Positions 36,994-45,804 of a DNA stretch of 64,000 nucleotides are shown in pieces. Made by a program: the position numbers and the translations under genes. Numbering within the stretch: position 1 is the first letter of the stretch; each line of letters opens with the position of its first letter. Location of the stretch: assembly GCA_965206365.1 (NCBI GenBank), contig CBDBJL010000005.1, positions 44,271-108,270 of the forward strand, read 5' to 3'. The stretch comes from CBDBJL01 sp965206365. GTDB taxonomy: Bacteria > Pseudomonadota > Alphaproteobacteria > JABAAW01 > JAHZMA01. Under the pieces are notes generated by a model. That model had not been told where the DNA came from. It did no database searches and worked only from the letters and a program-made list of their open reading frames with translations.

Positions 36994-39158
36994 TTAATGG
37001 ATAATGGAAATTTTTTCTAACAAATTCCTCACTGTTTTTTCCAAAGAATTAATTGCACCCACACTTTTATTCATCGAACTAGACATGCCTTCAGATTCAT
37101 TTAATGTGCTTTGGGCATATTCGCTAATTTTATTCACTTTTTGGCTGGCTTCAATGGTTCTGCGTGAGGCATTATTGCTGGCCCTTGTGATTTCACGGGG
37201 CTGTTGCTGCTTGCTCTTCTACGGCGGTCGCAATCGAGCCAAATATTTCCGTTACCGCTTGAATTTCATCACCAATAGAATGGATCGCTTCCACGGCCTG
37301 CATGGAAACATCGCGAATGGCGGTGATTTGTTTGGAAATATCTTCGGTAGCTTTTGTTGTTTGGGTCGCCAAACTTTTCACCTCATTGGCAACCACGGCA
37401 AAACCCTTTCCGCTTTTCTCCGGCCCGTGCCGCCTCGATCGTGGCATTCAGGGCAAGTAAATTTGTTTGCCCAGCAATATCGTTAATTAACGAGACAATA
37501 TCGCCAATTCCTGAAGATAATACCGACATATCCCGCACAACCTTATCAGTTTCAGTTACAGTTGTTGTCGCTTTTTGCACAGAGACTCGAGAAGTTTGCA
37601 TTTTTTCACTAATTTCAGTAATCGATGAGGCCATCTGGGAAGTTGCCGATGCTACCAGCTGAACATCTTGGGTGGCATGTTCGGCAATCGTAGCAATTTC
37701 ACCGGAAAAATCATGGGTAATTTGTACAGCTTTGTTTACAGATTCATTTGCCATTCTCATGGTTCCCATAACTTCGCTAACTTCATCGAGTAAATTTTTA
37801 GCATCATCTTGGAAATCTGTTGTTATACTTTCAAGTTGTTCAGCGCGCTCCTCGCGATATTGTTTTGCAAGTTCTTTTGCTTTCTCAGCTTCTAATGAAA
37901 TTAGCATTTTTTTGCGAAAAATATCTATCGAGCGGGCAATGATACCAACTTCATCTCTTCGAACCACAATTTTTTCAATGTTATCTTCGTAATTTCCTTC
38001 ACTCATATGATCCATAACTTTCGTTACGGCTAATATGGGTCGCGTTAATGTTTTCGCAAATGTCCGTACCATAAGGATTATGATAATGAGAAGGACGAGA
38101 GTGATCTCAACCAGCGTAATTGCATGCTTTTTTACCCTAGCAATGATATTATCATAATGGGCTTCGATCACGAAAATATGATTTTTACCGAAAAAATCAA
38201 TTATCGAAAAAGTTCCAATTACACTTTCCCCTAAATAATTATCGCGTTTGCTCATTTTGATAATTTCTTTTTCGCGTCTTTGTTCTAAAGCCAATACCAT
38301 ATCAGGATGTTTGGGAATTTGATCCTTTAAGATTTCAATTTCCGGGGCTAATCTGGGTTGCGTTAAAAAAGAAAAATTTTCATCAATTAAAAAACTTTCG
38401 ATATCATCCGCTAAACCTTTGACATCAGAGACAATATCAGTAATTTGATCTAAAGGGATTTGAGCGATAAATACACCCAAAATATCACCATTGACATCTT
38501 TGATCGCTTTTCCTAAAAATGCGTCTACTTCGTCGTCCTTCGGTCCATAAGGTTTTAAGTCACTGTAGCTTATTTCAAATTTATCTGCCACTTCTAGCGC
38601 ACCTTGAAATGCTTCTGCCAAACCCGAATTCGTCCATTTTCCATCTACAAGGTTAGTTGCAAAATCTTTTTCTTTGAAAACGCTATAAACAATATCGCCT
38701 TTTGGGGTTATAAAAAACAGATCATGATAATGGTGTCGCTGTTGAAAGTCGGTAAACCAAGGATGATATTGGTTATGGTAATCACTATAAGCGGAACCAT
38801 CTTTTGCATCTTGCAATTTCCATCTCTCATCTTTGGGATAGCTATTATTATGGATATAAAGCTCTTGTAATTCTGCGGTAAAATTTTCCGATGGTGCATA
38901 TGTTGCAAAATCTCTCATAGCTTGAATCGCCATTTCGTTTGTAACCATCAACGAGATATCATTTTCTATATTTTCAAGATATTTATCCAATTCTTTCACG
39001 CGATGCACCGTAATTATATCAAGTTCTTCATGAAGATATTCAACAGAATCATCTATAGAGTAGTAGATTAGTGTGCTAACCAAACAAATGGCTGTTACTA
39101 ACACAAGAATCATCGAACAAATTTGTATTTTTATAGATATAGTTGCGTTGCGGAACAT
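36994..39158 (-). pseudogene. Methyl-accepting chemotaxis protein, middle copy, two frameshifts
   Basis: The first 591 codons are intact and closely follow the neighbouring receptors (MFRNATISIKIQI, NQYHPWFTDFQQRHHYHDLF, HAMP, signalling helices). The frame then breaks near 37415, where GEKRKGF replaces GESGKGFAVVANEV because of one extra A in a run, and again near 37199, where one extra C stops the second piece at QAATAP. A third piece restores REIT and ends LLEKISIIH. Both breaks fall in the conserved signalling domain, so the product would sense but not signal. The clean homopolymer insertions leave sequencing error open. Confidence 0.8.
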
Positions 39159-39477
39159 AGAATATCCTTTTTCTACTTATAGTAGATATTTTTCGCAACT
39201 AACGCAACTAACGCGACTATAACATATTAATCTAAAAAGTCTATTGTTATTTGAAAAAAAGTAGTGAAATAGCGGGTTATTTTACGAAAAATGGGAATGA
39301 TACGTTTGTGAGTTTGGCAATTATTTATGGTGTAATTTTATATTTTTTTGCAATGATTGCGACATTATGCCATGGATGGCTCTGTGAGCCAAAGTCGTAG
39401 TGAGGATGAGAATTATATCTCCTTAGAGTTGGTTTTTTTGCGGTATTTTTGAACAATCACATGCCAAATTCGTAAAA
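39159..39477. other. Spacer between chemoreceptor copies
   Basis: About 320 bases without a frame that could be translated. The part nearest 39477 is similar to the end of the preceding spacer, as expected from tandem duplication. No terminator was recognised. Confidence 0.45.
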
Positions 39478-41655
39478 TTAATGGATGATAGAGAGTTTTT
39501 CTAGGAAATTTCTTACCGCTTTTTCCAGTGATGCGATCGTGCCGACACTTTTATCCATGGAATTAGACATGCCCTCAGATTCAGTTAGTGTGCTTTGGGC
39601 ATATTCGGCAATTTTATTTACTTTTTGGCTGGCCTCAATCGTTCCGCGTGAGGCATCATTACTCGCCTTCGTAATTTCATGTGCTGTTGTTGCTTGCTGT
39701 TCTACGGCGGTTGCAATTGAGCCAAATATTTCCGTTACCATTTGAATTTCATCATCAATGGAACGAATCGCTCCCACTGCTTGCACTGAAACATCACGAA
39801 TGGAGGTGATTTGTTTAGAAATATCTTCGGTGGCTTTTTTCGTTTGGGTGGCTAAATTTTTCACCTCATTGGCAACCACAGCAAAACCTTTGCCACTTTC
39901 TCCAGCTCGTGCTGCCTCGATCGTGGCATTCAAAGCAAGCAAATTTGTTTGCCCAGCAATATCATTAATCAGTGAAATAATATCACCAATCTCTTCAGAT
40001 AAAACCGACATATCTCTGACAATTTTATCGGTTTCACCTACGGTTGTTGCGGCCTTTTGTACGGCTACCCGCGAGGTTTGCATTTTTTCACTAATTCCAG
40101 AAATTGATGATGCCATCTGAGAGGTTGCGGATGCAACCATCTGAACATTTTGGGTGGCATGTTCGGTAGCTGTAGCAATTTCACCCGAAAAATCACGGGT
40201 AATTTGTACTGCTTCGCTTACAGATTGATTTGCCTTCTCCATCGTTCCGATAACTTCACTGACTTCATCGAGCAAAATTTTGGCGTCATCTTGGAAATTT
40301 GTTGATAAATCTTCAAATTGTTCAGTGCGTTCCTCGCGACGCTGTTTGGATTCTTCCTTTTCTATTTGTAATTTTTTTGCTTTAATCATTTTGTCCTGAA
40401 AAATATTAACTGCACGCGCAATGTCGCCGATTTCATCGGTACGATATGTAATGCTTATAATATTATTTTTATAATTACCCCCAGTCATATTCCGCATGAT
40501 TTGGGTGATCCTAATGATCGGAGTTGTTAATGTTTGAGAAAATACTTTTACCAAAATTAGCATAAAAATAATAACACCTATTGTTATTTCAATAATGATG
40601 CTTAGCAAACGTTTTACTTTGATGATGATTGTATTATAATCGACTTGTGAGACTAGGACATGGTTTTTCCCAAAAAAATCGATAATTGCAAATGTGCTCA
40701 ATACGTCTTTTTCGGAATAATTCTTGTGTTTATTCGGATCATTAATCAGTTCTCTTGAGATAATTTCTTCGCTGAGGGCTGATTCTACGTCGGAATGTTC
40801 TGGAATTTTATCTTCTAAAATTTTGATTTGTGAAGCTGATGAGGGTTGCGTTAAAAAGTAAAAATCTTCATTAATCAAAAAGCTATCGATAATGTTACTT
40901 TCGCTTTCATCTTCTACATCTGTAACAATTTCTGTGACGTAACTTAAAGGGATTTGAACAATAAATACACCTACAATATTATCATTGCGATCTTTGATAA
41001 TCTTGCTTACAAATGCGGCTGCTTCGCCGTGACTGGGTTCATAAGTTCGCAAATCGCTATAGCCTTCTCCAAGCTTATTTGCTGCTGTTATGGCAGCATG
41101 AAATGCTTCCGCCAAACCCGAATTCGCCCATTTGCCATCTACAAGGTTGGTGGCAAAATCTTCTTCTTTGAAAATACTATAAATAACATCGCCTTTTGGG
41201 TTTATAAGAAAAATGTCATGATAATGGTGTCGCCGTTGAAATTCAGACAGCCAAGGATGATATTGGTTATGATATTGGCTATAGGTGGAACCATCTTTTG
41301 CATCTTTTAATTCCCATTTCTTGCCTTTAGGATAATCATTGTCGTGAATGTAGAGTTTTTGCAAATCCTCCGTGAAATTATCAAATTCGGCAACAGAGTT
41401 GGTAAAATTTTGGACAGCATTGATAATGGTTTCGTTAGTAGACATTAAAAGGACATCATCATGAATTGACTGGATATATTTATTTAACGCATATCTATGG
41501 TGTAGGGTGATTGCTACTAGTTTTTCTTGTGCATTTTCGGTTGCATTTTGTATTGAAAAGAAAGCCACAGTCACAGCCACAAACGAAATACTGATAACAA
41601 CTAAAATCATCAATAAAAGCTGTATCTTCATAGATATGTTCAAGTTACGAAGCAT
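39478..41655 (-). CDS. Methyl-accepting chemotaxis protein, third copy of the array
   Basis: The 725-residue receptor has the same plan as its neighbours: MLRNLNISMKIQLL with a membrane segment, a Cache-type sensor with NQYHPWLSEFQRRHHYHDIF, a second membrane segment near 350-372, HAMP, and a complete signalling domain with LINDIAGQTNLLALNATI and GKGFAVVANEV. The sensor diverges more than the signalling part, especially around residues 190-340, which suggests a different ligand. It is the most upstream gene of the minus-strand array. Confidence 0.9.
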   Translation of the reverse strand: MLRNLNISMKIQLLLMILVVISISFVAVTVAFFSIQNATENAQEKLVAITLHHRYALNKYIQSIHDDVLLMSTNETIINAVQNFTNSVAEFDNFTEDLQKLYIHDNDYPKGKKWELKDAKDGSTYSQYHNQYHPWLSEFQRRHHYHDIFLINPKGDVIYSIFKEEDFATNLVDGKWANSGLAEAFHAAITAANKLGEGYSDLRTYEPSHGEAAAFVSKIIKDRNDNIVGVFIVQIPLSYVTEIVTDVEDESESNIIDSFLINEDFYFLTQPSSASQIKILEDKIPEHSDVESALSEEIISRELINDPNKHKNYSEKDVLSTFAIIDFFGKNHVLVSQVDYNTIIIKVKRLLSIIIEITIGVIIFMLILVKVFSQTLTTPIIRITQIMRNMTGGNYKNNIISITYRTDEIGDIARAVNIFQDKMIKAKKLQIEKEESKQRREERTEQFEDLSTNFQDDAKILLDEVSEVIGTMEKANQSVSEAVQITRDFSGEIATATEHATQNVQMVASATSQMASSISGISEKMQTSRVAVQKAATTVGETDKIVRDMSVLSEEIGDIISLINDIAGQTNLLALNATIEAARAGESGKGFAVVANEVKNLATQTKKATEDISKQITSIRDVSVQAVGAIRSIDDEIQMVTEIFGSIATAVEQQATTAHEITKASNDASRGTIEASQKVNKIAEYAQSTLTESEGMSNSMDKSVGTIASLEKAVRNFLEKLSIIH

Positions 41656-42202
41656 GGTTGTTTTTTTATTCCCATTCAGTATACCACAAAAACAATAACG
41701 GCCCCATTGCTGGAAGTTACTGTTTCCAAATAAATATCCGTGTGTCGCCTAGATTGCGGGAATTATTTTAAAATAAATACCTCTTTATAAGCTTTATAGT
41801 ATAACATATTTCTGATGCAAGAGTTACTATTTTTTTGCAATAGATTTATTGAGATACTACGGTGCGTATGTGATGATTTTAAGGGTTTTTTCGATAAAAT
41901 GATTAAGATACGTAGCATATTTTTAACAAAAACATATTTTGGTTTTATTATTAGATGTAATTATTGTGGAGCGGAAAAAATTGCGCGGAATGTTTTTTGC
42001 TGAGGACTCCTTAAATTAGGTAAAATGCTTTATCAGTGATTTTATTTTCGTGTTCAATTGATTGTTTCTTATTTATTGTTTTTATCTAAGGGTCCATTTT
42101 TTCTTAAAATTTTTTAGTGGCTTTCAAAATTTTCTGTGCCACGCGAAAGCATTGATAGGGTTTTGCCTCTCGCATCTAAACATAGGCGTAATCTGTTATA
42201 TT
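41656..42202. other. Intergenic region between chemoreceptor array and aldehyde dehydrogenase
   Basis: About 550 AT-rich bases. Two frames of about 60-160 codons exist, but they lack ribosome sites and have improbable composition (Cys and Phe-rich). No repeat or terminator stands out. Confidence 0.4.
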
Positions 42203-43660
42203 CTAATCATTAATCTTTACCGCGATATTTTTGGTTTGCAGATAATTCCACAATGCCTCGCGTCCTTTTTCGCGGCCATAGCCCGATTTCCCATAACCAC
42301 CAAAAGGGGTTTCCACCCCGCCGGCATACCATTCATTAATAAAAATCTGCCCGCCGCGGATCTGTTTCGCCAATCGCAAGGCGCGATCAATATCTTTCGT
42401 GAAGATCCCGCCGACCAAGCCATAATCGGTGCTATTGGCAATATGAATTGCTTCTTGATCCGATTTACATGTAATCATAGAGAGTACGGGGGCAAAAACT
42501 TCTTCGCGGGCAATCTCCATATTCGGGGTAACATTGGTGAAAATCGTTGGGGTTAAAAAGGCACCAACATCACCAAAAACATCGCCACCAAAGGCAGCGA
42601 TTGCACCTTGGCTTTTTGCGTTGCTACACATGGTTAAGGCGCGGTTGCGTTGAATTTCGGAAACCATTGCCCCCATATTTGCACCAAATTCAGGGCGATC
42701 AATCCCCGCACCTACCGAAATATTGCGGGCCATTTCAACCACGGATTCCACCAATCGATCATGAAGTTTTTCTGGAACAATTACCCGCGACATTGCCGAA
42801 CAAACTTGCCCAGCATTAAAATAAATGCCCCAACGAACATCTTGGGTAAAGCTAGCAATATCGGCATCATCGCAAATAATGGCTGCCGATTTTCCGCCCA
42901 ATTCCAGCACGCAAGGTACAATATTTTGCGCCGCTTGGGTGGCAATCGCACGCCCAGTAGCAACCGAGCCGGTAAAGACAATTTGGTTAACATCGCGATG
43001 CGCAGAAAGTGCAGCACCAGCATCGGCGCCTAATCCGCAGATGATATTAAGAGAACCTTCAGGCAATTCAGCATATTGTGCGGCTTTGGCGAAGTAATAG
43101 CCGCAAGCTAGCGGGTCAAGCTCGGGCGTTTTAATTACGCAAGCATTGCCTGTTGCCAATGCGGCAGCAAGCGAACGTGCGGTCATCTCTAGCGGGTAAT
43201 TCCAAGGGATGATCTGGGCAGAAACCCCGAAAGGTTCATACAGGGTGAAATCAATGTAATCTGCGCCAAGGGGAATGGTTCGCCCTTCGATCGTTTCGGC
43301 CTGATTGCCGTAATATTCAAAATAACGGGCGGCACCGGCAATTTCAATCTTGGCTTCCCATAGGGGTTTGCCACTTTCTAGGGTAAAAATTGGGGCAATT
43401 TCATCGATATTCTGGATGAAATAATCACCCATTTTTCTCACCATGCGACCTAATTCTACCGGACGCATATTCGGTAAAATTTGGCTTTGATGGCAGGCCT
43501 TTGCGGCTTGCACTGCACGCGTAACATCGCTTGCATTCGCTAAGGCTTGCTGGGCAATGGGTTTTGCTGTGGCGGGGTTATCCACGGTAATTTTGCCAGC
43601 ATTGCCGTCGCAAAACTCACCATTAATATAATTTTGCCAATAGGGTTTGATCTCAATCAT
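42203..43660 (-). CDS. NAD(P)-dependent aldehyde dehydrogenase (betaine-aldehyde type)
   Basis: The family motifs are all present: IIPWNYPLEMTARSLAAALA (cofactor loop), FTGSVATGRAIATQAA, the catalytic glutamate in VLELGGKSAAII, the catalytic cysteine in FNAGQVCSAMSRV, and EEVFAPVLSM. I place the start at MIEIKPYWQNYINGEF, which overlaps the end of the Rieske oxygenase gene by eight bases and so is translationally coupled. Because the oxygenase releases an aldehyde from a quaternary amine, this enzyme is the natural partner to oxidise it. This is similar to carnitine/betaine clusters where an aldehyde product is disposed of. Confidence 0.9.
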   Translation of the reverse strand: MIEIKPYWQNYINGEFCDGNAGKITVDNPATAKPIAQQALANASDVTRAVQAAKACHQSQILPNMRPVELGRMVRKMGDYFIQNIDEIAPIFTLESGKPLWEAKIEIAGAARYFEYYGNQAETIEGRTIPLGADYIDFTLYEPFGVSAQIIPWNYPLEMTARSLAAALATGNACVIKTPELDPLACGYYFAKAAQYAELPEGSLNIICGLGADAGAALSAHRDVNQIVFTGSVATGRAIATQAAQNIVPCVLELGGKSAAIICDDADIASFTQDVRWGIYFNAGQVCSAMSRVIVPEKLHDRLVESVVEMARNISVGAGIDRPEFGANMGAMVSEIQRNRALTMCSNAKSQGAIAAFGGDVFGDVGAFLTPTIFTNVTPNMEIAREEVFAPVLSMITCKSDQEAIHIANSTDYGLVGGIFTKDIDRALRLAKQIRGGQIFINEWYAGGVETPFGGYGKSGYGREKGREALWNYLQTKNIAVKIND

Positions 43661-44744
43661 GAATTGCCTCGCGTATCCATTGTTGTAAGGTTTGAACTGA
43701 ATGTTCAGAATTAACGCCATATTTCGGGTCAACAACTAGCGGACCCGGGTTATAACCACGGCTATGCAATCCGCGATGCACAGATTCCACCAAAGTAATA
43801 TCCTCGGCAACGGTAGTTTGTCGATCTTGAATGGCAAGGTTTCGAACAATGTCGCAATCTACTCCATTTAGGGAATACCAACCGCGCCAAACCACAACAT
43901 GATCAACATCAATGGCGCGCCAATGATAGGTGTTGAGCTGGTTTCCAGGATAAACTTGAAAAGAAAATAACGGCCATAGAAACCATGAAGAATATTGATC
44001 TGCATTCTCGTTAGTTTCTAAATCAACTTGATAAGTCATTTTATCCAAATTTTGGCATTCGGTTGTATGGCGCAAACAATAGCCTTGGGGCATGATATTA
44101 TAGGTAGAGGGTTTGACCACCCCGGTTGAGAAAGTGGGATGATTTAAGGTACAATGATAACATTCTGAATAATTTTCTACAGAGGTTTTCCAATTACATT
44201 TTTCGGGAATTTCAACCCATTCTAGCGGTGCCAAATCTTGATATTGCGGAATGAAGCTGGCAAGCTCGGTGCGCACATTGGGAAACCATTCATCCATAGG
44301 TTTGGCATTTTCATCTAAATTGACAAAAATAAAGCCTAGAAAAATTTCCACTTTAACTTGCGAGAGACAAATTTTATCTTTGTTAAACCCAATCACTGCC
44401 TTTATGTTCGGTCCGGAACGTAATTTTCCAGTGAGTTCATACACCCATGAATGATAAGGGCAAACAATAAGCGATTGGTTGCCGGTGCCTTGAACCAGCT
44501 GATGGGCGCGATGTTGGCAAACATTGTAAAAGGCACGAATTTCGTTGTTCTTATCTTTCAGGCAGAATAAGCTTTCCCCAGCAAGGCTAAAGGTGAAATA
44601 ATCACCTACTTCTCTTAAAGCCGAAATATGTCCGGCAAATTGCCAAGAGCAGGCAAATAAGCTTTTCTGTTCATGAGCAAAAATTTGTGGATCCGTATAA
44701 TAATGTGCTGCCAAGGAATAAGTGGGTTTATCGATGATGTTCAT
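43653..44744 (-). CDS. Rieske oxygenase, CntA/YeaW- or stachydrine demethylase-like
   Basis: The Rieske [2Fe-2S] site is CQHRAH (Cys76, His78) and CPYHSW (Cys95, His98). The mononuclear iron ligands lie in ENYSECYHCTLNHPTF (His197, His202). The residue bridging electron transfer is Glu194 rather than the usual Asp, a substitution known for carnitine monooxygenase CntA. ESVHRGLHSRGY near the end also fits that family. Such enzymes cleave or demethylate quaternary amines (carnitine, glycine betaine, proline betaine). No reductase gene is adjacent; the nearest candidate is at 61.3 kb. Operon with the aldehyde dehydrogenase and RpiR gene. Confidence 0.82.
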   Translation of the reverse strand: MNIIDKPTYSLAAHYYTDPQIFAHEQKSLFACSWQFAGHISALREVGDYFTFSLAGESLFCLKDKNNEIRAFYNVCQHRAHQLVQGTGNQSLIVCPYHSWVYELTGKLRSGPNIKAVIGFNKDKICLSQVKVEIFLGFIFVNLDENAKPMDEWFPNVRTELASFIPQYQDLAPLEWVEIPEKCNWKTSVENYSECYHCTLNHPTFSTGVVKPSTYNIMPQGYCLRHTTECQNLDKMTYQVDLETNENADQYSSWFLWPLFSFQVYPGNQLNTYHWRAIDVDHVVVWRGWYSLNGVDCDIVRNLAIQDRQTTVAEDITLVESVHRGLHSRGYNPGPLVVDPKYGVNSEHSVQTLQQWIREAIHD

Positions 44745-44760
44745 TTCGGGTTACCCTTTG

Positions 44761-45663
44761 CTAAGCATCTTTGGGTTCGTGATAAATACCAAGGCGATGG
44801 CGTTCAGCATGGAATTTTTCGATGTTGGCAATGATTTTTGGGCTGGCATCGGCGATAATAAAAGCCATTAAGCTTTCTAGCAAAGCGGTTAAGGCAACCG
44901 TTGAAGGAAAAAATTGGGGGGTATCAGAATGAACAATAAAGCGATGTTTCGCGCCGAGTAAAATCGGTGAGGCAAGGCTATCGGAAATGCCGATCAGAGT
45001 AACTTTATGTTGTCTGGCTTGTTGCACCGCTTGGATAATTTCGTGGCGATAAGGTTTGAAAGTCATGGCAATTAACACATCCTGATTACAGATGCGGGCA
45101 ATATCATCGGTGGCAATGCTACCCGCACGGGGAATGGCATGAACATTATCAAGGGCCATATCGGCAAGATAGGCAAAGCTATGTGCTAGCATATAATTAA
45201 TCCCAACCCCAAGCACAAAAATCTTTCGTGCTTTCATAATGCTATCGGCGGCTTGTTGCAGATCAGCTGCACAGCTTGTGGTGAAAGTATTTTCAATGTT
45301 CCGGATGGCACTTTCGGCCATATCGGCATAAAGTGCCCCTAAATTATCTTTTTGAGCCAAAGTTTGTAACCATTGGGCACGGTTGGTAAAATTATGATTG
45401 CCCTTACGGATCTCTTGGCGGAAAATTTCACGAAAATCCTCATAACCGTCAAATCCAATTGTGCGGGCCAAACGAACAAAACTGTTCGGGTTAATTCCTG
45501 CCAAATCTGAGAGCTCGCGCATAGAGCTAACGGCAATTTCATAATGATTTTCCAGGATATAAATTGCAGCTTTGCGCAATTCGGGCGTTAAATTGCCGGC
45601 GCAATCTGTCAAAATCTCTAAAACATCTTGGATATTTTTATTATGATCAGCGACGATATTCAT
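44761..45663 (-). CDS. RpiR/MurR-family transcriptional regulator with SIS domain
   Basis: An N-terminal HTH (residues about 1-77; MRELSDLAGINPNSFVRLAR, then IGFDGYEDFREIFR) is followed by a sugar-isomerase-type SIS domain (KIFVLGVGINYMLAHSFAYL, AMTFKPYRHEIIQAVQQA, GISDSLASPI). In other bacteria such proteins sense phosphosugars or amine-catabolism intermediates. Here it lies first in the minus-strand operon and is divergent from the large FAD enzyme, so it probably controls both sides of the cluster. Confidence 0.88.
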   Translation of the reverse strand: MNIVADHNKNIQDVLEILTDCAGNLTPELRKAAIYILENHYEIAVSSMRELSDLAGINPNSFVRLARTIGFDGYEDFREIFRQEIRKGNHNFTNRAQWLQTLAQKDNLGALYADMAESAIRNIENTFTTSCAADLQQAADSIMKARKIFVLGVGINYMLAHSFAYLADMALDNVHAIPRAGSIATDDIARICNQDVLIAMTFKPYRHEIIQAVQQARQHKVTLIGISDSLASPILLGAKHRFIVHSDTPQFFPSTVALTALLESLMAFIIADASPKIIANIEKFHAERHRLGIYHEPKDA

Positions 45664-45758
45664 TTCTTTACGTATAGCTTTACGAATTTAATATTCCTAA
45701 ACTTTCATATGATATTGCCAAATTCTTGACCAATTTTTCGCAAGGCAAGATAGTTTTG

Positions 45759-45800
45759 GTACAAAATTATTATTTTATATTGACTATTATACATTTGTAC
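45759..45800. promoter_or_regulatory. Inverted GTACAAA/TTTGTAC pair between divergent operons
   Basis: GTACAAA and TTTGTAC arms are separated by 28 bases in the gap between the RpiR gene and the FAD enzyme. A TTGACT (45780) with TATTAT fifteen bases later could be a promoter inside it. This may be the RpiR operator. Evidence is only symmetry and position. Confidence 0.3.
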
Positions 45801-45804
45801 TATT

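Noticed and set aside
42062..42556. Plus-strand frame of 164 codons opposite the aldehyde dehydrogenase
   Set aside because: It overlaps the conserved end of the dehydrogenase gene and has no ribosome site; it is an antisense shadow.
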